In this document: piece after piece, positions 31,621 to 37,100 of the stretch | Layout of the letters: every line of letters begins with the position of its first letter | Numbering within the stretch: the first letter of the stretch is position 1 | Origin: Alphaproteobacteria bacterium | GTDB taxonomy: Bacteria; Pseudomonadota; Alphaproteobacteria; UBA2966 | DNA length: 37,100 nt | NCBI GenBank assembly: GCA_030740435.1 | Contig: JASLXG010000184.1 | Coordinates: 1 to 37,100, forward strand | Reading direction: 5' to 3' | Made by a program: the position numbers and the translations under genes | The notes under the pieces: generated by a model | Told to the model about the DNA's origin: nothing | What the model saw: the letters and a program-made list of their open reading frames with translations, nothing else | Databases searched by the model: none

Positions 31621-33552
31621 GTGATCGGACTGGGCGTAATTCGTGCCAGCGTGTGGTTCTCGGTCGGTGCACGCCGCCGGCCGACGGGTGCGCTCGGCTG
31701 GTTTTTCACCGCCGTTTCGCTGGTCATCGCCGTCTTCGTCATCACCGCGGCGACGCTGATCATCATCGGTCCCTGGACGCTGGGCATGCTGTTCACCTGC
31801 GGCATGATGACCATCGGTTTTCTCACCGTCGGCGCCTTCGAGCATTCCGATGCCGAGCGGCCCAGCCCCATCGACTGGCTGCTCAGCGGCACGGCGCTGG
31901 CATCGGGCGTCTATTTCAGCCTGCAGGCCGGCGTCGTCGAGGAACGCATCTCGCTGCTCGACGCTTTGACCGTCTGGGATCTTTTTTTCTCCTCGGCGGT
32001 GCTGCTGCTGGCCATCGAGATGACGCGCCGCACCACCGGCCTCGGCTTGACCGTGGTGGCGCTCCTGTTCATAGCCTACAACTTCTGGGGCCACCTCTTG
32101 TCCGGCGTGCTGCAGCACGGCCTGATCGGCTACGAACACTTCGCCGACATCATGATGTTCACCACCGACGGTATTTTCGGGCTGCCCATTCGCGTCGCCG
32201 CCACCTATGCCTTCCTATTCGTGCTGTTTGGCACCACTTTGCAGGCCACCGGCGGTGGCGATTTCTTCTTCGATTTCGCAGCCTCGATCAGCGGCCGCCA
32301 CCCCGGCGGCCCGGCCAAGGTGGCGGTGATTTCGTCGGGGCTTTACGGCATGGTTTCGGGTAGCCCCACTTCGGACGTCGTAACGACCGGATCGATCACC
32401 ATCCCGATCATGCGCAAGCTGGGCTACAAGCGAGCGCTGGCAGGCGCCGTCGAGGTGGCGGCCTCGACGGGCGGCAGTTTGGTGCCGCCGGTGATGGGCT
32501 CGGCCGCCTTCATCATGGCCGAGTACACCGGCATCGAATACCAGGACATCGCCATCGCCGCGGTGGTGCCGGCGCTGCTCTACTACGTCTGCATCTATTC
32601 GCAGGTCCACTTCCGCTCGCTCAAGATGGGATTGCGGCCGCTCGACGCCGACCGAATTCCGCCTTTTCTCAAGACCATGAAACAGGGCGGCCTCTTTTTC
32701 GTGCCGCTGGTGGCCATTACGGTGGCGCTCTTTCATGGCTACACGCCGACCATGGTGGCGGTGTTCGGCACCATCGCCGTGTTGGCCGTGGCCATGCTCA
32801 AGCCCGGCACCCGCATCGGCCCCGTCACCATGATCAAGGTGCTGGCCGAAACCTGCTACCGCATGGTGCCGGTGGCCGGCGCCTGCGCCGCCGCCGGCCT
32901 GATCATCGGCGGCATCACCATGACCGGCCTGGCGGCCAAGTTCGCCCACGTTATCTACCTGATCACCGATGCCCAGCTCTTCAGCTCGCTGGTCCTGGCG
33001 GCGGCGCTGACCATCGTGCTGGGACTGGGCATGCCGACACCCAGCGCCTATATCCTGGCCGGCGTATTGATGGGGCCGCTGCTGGCCGAATTGGGCGTGC
33101 CCATATTGGCGGCCCACATGTTCCTGCTCTATTACGCCGTGATGTCGGCCATCACCCCGCCGGTGGCCGTGGCGGCCTACGCCGCCGCCTCGATCGCCGA
33201 GGACAATCCGCTGCACATCGCCGTTTTGTCGGTGCGTCTGGCACTGGCCGCCTTCGTGGTGCCGTTCGGCTTCATCTATCGGCCGGAGATCCTGCTCGTG
33301 GGGACGCCGCTCGACATCATCGGCGCCACCTTGGCGGCGGTGCTCGGGGTCTTCCTGCTGGCACTGGCGGTCGAGGGCTATTGGCGGGGCCCATTACGGG
33401 CCTGGCAGCGCCTGGCATTGACCGCGGCCGGACTTTCGATGTTCGGCTCCTCGCTGCCCTTGACACTGCTCGGCTTGGCCCTGGCGGCGCTGCTCTGGCT
33501 GGCGACACCGGGGCTGCGACTGGTGCGGCCCGACCCCGAGGACCCGGCGTGA
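31621..33552 (+). CDS. TRAP transporter fused permease (DctQM-like)
   Basis: A 643-residue inner-membrane protein with many hydrophobic helices. The N-terminal part corresponds to the small DctQ-like subunit and the rest to the DctM-like permease. Typical permease motifs are GRHPGGPAKVAVISSGLYGMVSGSPTSDVVTTGSITIPIMRKLGYKRALAGAVEVAASTGGSLVPPVMGSAAFIMAEY and LGLGMPTPSAYILAGVLMGPLL, as in TAXI-associated fused permeases. It drives Na+ or H+ coupled uptake. The start is a GTG at 31621, chosen as the first usable codon after the intergenic gap. Its TGA overlaps the GTG start of the next gene, so the transporter is coupled to the decarboxylase-like gene. Confidence 0.88.
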   Translation: MIGLGVIRASVWFSVGARRRPTGALGWFFTAVSLVIAVFVITAATLIIIGPWTLGMLFTCGMMTIGFLTVGAFEHSDAERPSPIDWLLSGTALASGVYFSLQAGVVEERISLLDALTVWDLFFSSAVLLLAIEMTRRTTGLGLTVVALLFIAYNFWGHLLSGVLQHGLIGYEHFADIMMFTTDGIFGLPIRVAATYAFLFVLFGTTLQATGGGDFFFDFAASISGRHPGGPAKVAVISSGLYGMVSGSPTSDVVTTGSITIPIMRKLGYKRALAGAVEVAASTGGSLVPPVMGSAAFIMAEYTGIEYQDIAIAAVVPALLYYVCIYSQVHFRSLKMGLRPLDADRIPPFLKTMKQGGLFFVPLVAITVALFHGYTPTMVAVFGTIAVLAVAMLKPGTRIGPVTMIKVLAETCYRMVPVAGACAAAGLIIGGITMTGLAAKFAHVIYLITDAQLFSSLVLAAALTIVLGLGMPTPSAYILAGVLMGPLLAELGVPILAAHMFLLYYAVMSAITPPVAVAAYAAASIAEDNPLHIAVLSVRLALAAFVVPFGFIYRPEILLVGTPLDIIGATLAAVLGVFLLALAVEGYWRGPLRAWQRLALTAAGLSMFGSSLPLTLLGLALAALLWLATPGLRLVRPDPEDPA

Positions 33553-34523
33553 GTTTGGAATTGAGCGTCTGCAGCGGCGATTACGACCGCGTCCAGGCCC
33601 TCAAATCGGGCGCCGTGAAGATCGCGGGCTGCACGCTCTCCTACCACAACCACCATCCCGCCGAGACCTTCCGCCGGCTCTTCGACGACCACGAATTTGA
33701 CGTCGCCGAGATGTCGCTCTCGAGCTACCTGGTGGCGCTGGGCCAGGGGGGCTTTCCCTACCGCGCCATCCCGGTCTTTCTCTCGCGCGTCTTCGCCCAC
33801 GGCTCGATCTACCTGGGGCCGCATAGCGCCATCGAGGCGCCATCCGACCTCAAAGGAAAGCGGCTCGGATCGCCCAACTACCACTTCACCCGCGGGCTTT
33901 GCGTGCGCGGCCTGTTGGCCGACGAATACGGCCTGGCGCCGGGCGATATGCTGTGGCGCACCGGCGGCGTCGACAGCCCGGGCGGGCTCGGCTATTTGCC
34001 CATCGAGGCGCCGGCGGGCGTCGAGATCGAGCCCATCGGCGCCGACCAGACGCTCTCCGCCATGCTGCTGGCCGGCGAGATCGACGCCATCGTCAGCTAC
34101 CGCGACCCAGAGGTTTTCAGCCGTGGCGAAGCGGGCGTCAGACGCCTGTTTGCCGACTTCCGCCCGCTCGAGCAGGCCTACTTCAAGAAAACCGGCATTT
34201 TCCCCATCATGCACGTGGTCGGCATTCGCCAGGACTTGCTGGCGGCCCACCCTTGGCTGGCCGGGGCGATCTTTCGCGGCTTCTCAGAGGCCAAGGCCCT
34301 GGCCTTGCCGAGGCTCCAGGACCTCGATGCGCTCTCCGTCATGCTGCCCTGGCTGGTGGCCGAGGCCGAGGCCACCATAGAATTGATGGGTGCGGACTTT
34401 TGGCCCTACGGCGTCGAGGCCAACCGTGCCACCATCGAGGCCCAGACGCGCTGGTCCCATGAGCAGGGACTGATACCCCGGCAATTCACAGCCGACGAGA
34501 TTTTCGTCAAGATGGAGCCCTGA
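33549..34523 (+). CDS. 4,5-dihydroxyphthalate decarboxylase-like protein, copy 1
   Basis: A 324-residue cytoplasmic protein of the Pht5-like family, which has a periplasmic-binding-protein (type 2) fold without a signal peptide. The pattern SVCSGDYDRVQALKSGAVKIAGCTLSYHNHHPAETFRRLFDDHEFDVAEMSLSSYLVALGQGGFPYRAIPVFLSRVFAHGSIY is characteristic, then DLKGKRLGSPNYHFT, and FFPIMH-like GIFPIMHVVGIR, ending FWPYGVEANRATIEA. Known members decarboxylate 4,5-dihydroxyphthalate to protocatechuate, but most annotated homologues are untested. The start is GTG, overlapping the permease stop (GTGA), and the stop overlaps the next ATG (TGATG). Confidence 0.82.
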   Translation: MSLELSVCSGDYDRVQALKSGAVKIAGCTLSYHNHHPAETFRRLFDDHEFDVAEMSLSSYLVALGQGGFPYRAIPVFLSRVFAHGSIYLGPHSAIEAPSDLKGKRLGSPNYHFTRGLCVRGLLADEYGLAPGDMLWRTGGVDSPGGLGYLPIEAPAGVEIEPIGADQTLSAMLLAGEIDAIVSYRDPEVFSRGEAGVRRLFADFRPLEQAYFKKTGIFPIMHVVGIRQDLLAAHPWLAGAIFRGFSEAKALALPRLQDLDALSVMLPWLVAEAEATIELMGADFWPYGVEANRATIEAQTRWSHEQGLIPRQFTADEIFVKMEP

Positions 34524-35524
34524 TGAGCACCCCCGGCAATCCCCTCCGCCTCACCCTGGCCACCGACGACTACGATCACATGCGCGACCTGGCCAGCGGC
34601 CAGGTTCGCGCCCCGGGTATCGAAATCACCCATCTACGGCTCTCGGTCGAAGAAATCTTCTACCGCTTCACGGCCTACGGCGAATGGGACGTCTCGGAAT
34701 ATTCCTTCGCCAAATACGTCTCGCGCCGGGGCCAAGGCGACCATAGCATCACGGCAATTCCGGTCTTTCCCTCGCGGGTCTTCCGGCTCTCTTCGTTCTA
34801 TGTCCGGGACGACGACTCGGTGAATACCCTCGAGGATCTCAGGGGCCGCAGCGTTGGCGTGCCCGAATGGTCGGTGACGGCCGGTGTCTACGCCCGGGGA
34901 TATCTCGAACACGAGGCCGGGGTGGCGCTGACCAAAATCGACTGGGTTCAGGCCGGCATGAACGAGCCCGGCCGCGAGGAAAAGGCCGAACTGGCGCTGC
35001 CCGACGGCATCCGCTACCGCGGCCAGCCCGACCGGTCACTCACGGAAATGCTGCTGGCGGGCGACATCGACGCCATGATCGTACCCCGGCCGCCGGCCCA
35101 TTTCGCCGAAGGCCGGCCCGGCATGCGCCGCCTGCTGGCCGACTTTCGTGCCGCCGAGGAGGCGCACTACAGCAAAACCGGCATCTTTCCCATCATGCAC
35201 ACCATCGCCATCCGCACGGCGCTGCTGGAGCGCCACCCCTGGATCGCGGCAAACTTGATGACCGCCTTCGAGGAGGCCAAGCAGCGCAGCCTGGCCCGCG
35301 CCCTCGATGCCACCATGTCGCATTTTCCCGTGCCCTGGGGTTTCGACGACGCGGCCCGGGCCCAGGCGCTTTTCGGTGCCGACATCTGGCCTTACGGAAT
35401 CGAGCCCAACCGACCCACGCTGGAGGCCTTTTTGCAGTATGCCTTCGAGCAGGGCCTGGTGCCCGAGCCGCTGGCCGTCGAGGATCTTTTCCCGGCCTCG
35501 GTACAACAAAGTCACATCGTTTGA
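34523..35524 (+). CDS. 4,5-dihydroxyphthalate decarboxylase-like protein, copy 2
   Basis: A 333-residue paralogue of the preceding gene. Shared landmarks are TLATDDYDHMRDLASGQVRAPGIEITHLRLSVEEIFYRF, the block EWDVSEYSFAKYVS, AIPVFPSRVFRLSSFYV, DLRGRSVGVPEWSVTAGVYARGYLEHEAGV, GIFPIMHTIAIR, and IWPYGIEPNRPTLEAFLQYAFEQGLVPE. It has no signal peptide. It is closer than copy 1 to the usual Pht5-like consensus in the PVFPSR and VGVPE motifs, so copy 1 may have diverged in specificity. Two copies could act as a heteromer or on different acids. The start is translationally coupled (TGATG). Confidence 0.83.
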   Translation: MSTPGNPLRLTLATDDYDHMRDLASGQVRAPGIEITHLRLSVEEIFYRFTAYGEWDVSEYSFAKYVSRRGQGDHSITAIPVFPSRVFRLSSFYVRDDDSVNTLEDLRGRSVGVPEWSVTAGVYARGYLEHEAGVALTKIDWVQAGMNEPGREEKAELALPDGIRYRGQPDRSLTEMLLAGDIDAMIVPRPPAHFAEGRPGMRRLLADFRAAEEAHYSKTGIFPIMHTIAIRTALLERHPWIAANLMTAFEEAKQRSLARALDATMSHFPVPWGFDDAARAQALFGADIWPYGIEPNRPTLEAFLQYAFEQGLVPEPLAVEDLFPASVQQSHIV

Positions 35525-35539
35525 GCGGAGCCCCAAGCT

Positions 35540-36307
35540 ATGTCCGATCCCGATCTCGAAACCCTGGCGCTGGCCTGCCGCATCCTGGCCATGGAGGGCC
35601 ATGACGACGTCTCGCTGGGCCACCTCTCATTGCGTGATCCCGAGGGCCGCGGCTTTTGGATGAAACGTTTCTTCCTCGGTCTCGACGAGATCATGGGGCC
35701 CGAGGATTTCCTGCTACTGGACTTCGAAGGCAAAATCCTGGCCGGCGCCGGCCAACGCCATTCCGAATGGCCGATCCACTCGGAGATCCTGTTGGCCCGC
35801 GACGACGTCAACGTGGTTGGTCACAGCCATCCCTTTTACGCCTGCCTCTTCGCCGCCACCCACGAGACCTTGGCCCCCATCGGCCAGGAGGGCATCCATT
35901 TCGCCGGCAACACGCCGCACTACCGCGATACCTCGGATCTCATCGACTCGAAGCCGCTGGGTCAGGATCTGGCGGCGGCGCTGAGGAATGCCAAGGTGGT
36001 GTTCATGAAAAACCACGGTATTACGTTTTGCGGCCCGACCATCGCCGACGCCACCATCACCGGCATCTACATCGAAAAAGCCTGCCAGGCCCAGCTCGTG
36101 CTCAACGGCTCGGGGCTGGCCTGGGGCGTGCCCGAAAAGGCCGAAACCGACGGCAAGGCGGACAATCTCGGCGCCATGGGCCTGTGGGACAATTTCTTCG
36201 CCTACTACGGCCGCAAACTCCTGCGCCACGAAGGTGCGGGCGACCAAGCCGAACGGCTGCGGGCCGAGACCATGGGCTGGCAGCGGGGTAGCCGGAAAGT
36301 GCCCTAG
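35540..36307 (+). CDS. Class II aldolase/adducin family protein (possible decarboxylase)
   Basis: A 255-residue class II aldolase-fold protein. Metal-site residues appear as His-x-His in VVGHSHPFYACLF (about 95-97) and His in MKNHGITFCG (about 157), with a candidate acid in HSEWPIHSEI. The N-terminal LACRILAMEGHDDVSLGHLSLRDPEG is family-typical. Most members cleave or epimerise sugar phosphates, but some (the PhtC/OphC type) are 3,4-dihydroxyphthalate decarboxylases. The position after two Pht5-like genes and near UbiD favours decarboxylase or retro-aldol chemistry on an aromatic acid (inference). It starts 15 nt after the previous stop and is the last gene of the operon. Confidence 0.83.
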   Translation: MSDPDLETLALACRILAMEGHDDVSLGHLSLRDPEGRGFWMKRFFLGLDEIMGPEDFLLLDFEGKILAGAGQRHSEWPIHSEILLARDDVNVVGHSHPFYACLFAATHETLAPIGQEGIHFAGNTPHYRDTSDLIDSKPLGQDLAAALRNAKVVFMKNHGITFCGPTIADATITGIYIEKACQAQLVLNGSGLAWGVPEKAETDGKADNLGAMGLWDNFFAYYGRKLLRHEGAGDQAERLRAETMGWQRGSRKVP

Positions 36308-36319
36308 GGCATCGCCCGC

Positions 36320-37100
36320 TTAGGGGTTGTCGAATTCCCGCTTTGGCCCCAGGTAGTACCAGAAGTTCAGCACCAGGCAGACGAAGTAGAAGATCGCGAA
36401 GCCGTAGAGGGCGTACTGCGGTGTCGCCGCCTTGATCTGCTCGCCGAACACCTGGGGGATGATGAAGGCGCCGTAGGCCGCCACCGCCGAGGTCCAGCCC
36501 AGCGCCGGGCCGGCCTGTTCCTTGGGGAAGATCATGGCGATGGTGCGGAAGGTCGAGCCGTTGCCGATGCCGGTGCCGGCAAAGAGCACCAGGAAAAGCA
36601 GGAAGAAAGGCACGAAGTAATCTTCCGGCGTCGCCGAATGGTAGGCGGCCTGCATGAAATAGGCCACGCCGAGCGCGCTCAGGATCATCATGATGGTGAT
36701 GATCTGGGTCACCTTGGCACCACCGATCTTGTCCGAAACCCAGCCCCCGATGGGCCGGATCAGGGCGCCGATGAAGGGGCCCATCCAAGCGAACATCAAG
36801 GCGCTGGGGCCGTTCGGGTTGAGGGTGTCGTGGGTCATCACGCCGCCCACCTCGAGATGCTGGAAACCGAAGACAACCTTGATGGCGAGCGGAAAAGCCG
36901 CCGAGTAGCCAATGAAGGATCCGAAGGTCATGGACGAGGCAAAATTGCCGCCGCCGAAGCCCGACAAGAGCGCCAGCAACTGGAAGGTCCAGAGCGGCGT
37001 ATTCTTGTCCTGCAGGGCGAAGCCGGCGCCCACGGCCGGGATCATCAAGAGCGCCGTGGTGAAAAATATGGTATTTCGGCCGCCCGCTATACGGATGAAA
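36320..37100 (-). CDS. NarK/NNP family nitrate/nitrite transporter (C-terminal part)
   Basis: The frame is open from the window edge to a TAA at 36320-36322, giving about 260 residues of a major facilitator with six or more helices. Both nitrate signatures are visible: GFGGGNFASSM and GTGIGNGSTFRTIAMIF, together with IRPIGGWVSDKIGGAKVT. The visible upstream residues include GGRNTIFFTTALLMIPAVG. This fits the nitrate/nitrite porter family. The N-terminus lies outside the window. It is convergent with the catabolic operon (12 nt between the stops). Such carriers feed cytoplasmic nitrate reductases (Nar or Nas), not periplasmic Nap, so a second nitrate system may lie beyond the edge. Confidence 0.85.
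   Translation of the reverse strand, partial: FIRIAGGRNTIFFTTALLMIPAVGAGFALQDKNTPLWTFQLLALLSGFGGGNFASSMTFGSFIGYSAAFPLAIKVVFGFQHLEVGGVMTHDTLNPNGPSALMFAWMGPFIGALIRPIGGWVSDKIGGAKVTQIITIMMILSALGVAYFMQAAYHSATPEDYFVPFFLLFLVLFAGTGIGNGSTFRTIAMIFPKEQAGPALGWTSAVAAYGAFIIPQVFGEQIKAATPQYALYGFAIFYFVCLVLNFWYYLGPKREFDNP

Noticed and set aside
36298-36312. Terminator between the convergent genes at 36307/36320
   Set aside because: GCCCTAGGGC is a short palindrome without a loop of useful size or a T-tract.

Overview
The window is GC-rich, densely coded chromosomal DNA from an alphaproteobacterium, most likely a Rhodospirillales-like environmental lineage. This is an inference from gene content. DUF3572, EipB/DUF1849, the COG3146 FemAB-like family and the RidA-GDPD-COG3146 neighbourhood are typical of Alphaproteobacteria. 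I see no rRNA, tRNA or CRISPR array, and only the tail of one insertion sequence.

Layout. 1-139: 3' end of an IS5-type element. 259-2898 (+): DUF3572, HAD hydrolase, orphan ParA and Mak-like fructokinase. 2851-3004: two copies of a 'GGGGACAGGGACC' repeat between convergent genes. 3015-8724 (-): one long gene run, SDR > DUF454 > aldehyde dehydrogenase > two tandem RidA genes > GDPD > FemAB-like, divergent from an alpha/beta hydrolase (8816-9622). 9778-11664: GGDEF protein and EipB. 11823-12100: a 278-bp MITE-like element with perfect 24-bp terminal inverted repeats. 12098-15231: enolase-superfamily, MBL-fold and DHH enzymes.

15228-24013 (-) is the most unusual part. It is an unusual nap-like respiratory run: pentahaem NapC, dihaem cytochrome c, NapA-like molybdoenzyme, NapG, NapH, a second NapG-like protein, a YtkA/FixH-like membrane protein and a NapF-like protein. 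It has no recognisable NapB or NapD. Downstream on the same strand is an AhpD-type protein whose reading frame crosses a TGA exactly where the second Cys of its CxxC-x3-H motif belongs. I read this as a selenoprotein (CxxU) with a SECIS-like hairpin downstream.

24149-36307 (+) is a catabolic operon: malic enzyme (MaeB), UbiD decarboxylase, a fused two-domain class III CoA-transferase, a TAXI-TRAP transporter, two tandem 4,5-dihydroxyphthalate decarboxylase-like proteins and a class II aldolase-family protein. UbiD + class III CoA-transferase + TRAP resembles the logic of anaerobic o-phthalate degradation. The last three genes recall the decarboxylases of aerobic phthalate pathways. An aromatic or dicarboxylic acid substrate is therefore plausible but unproven. 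The window ends inside a NarK/NNP-type nitrate/nitrite transporter on the minus strand, which adds to a possible nitrate theme.
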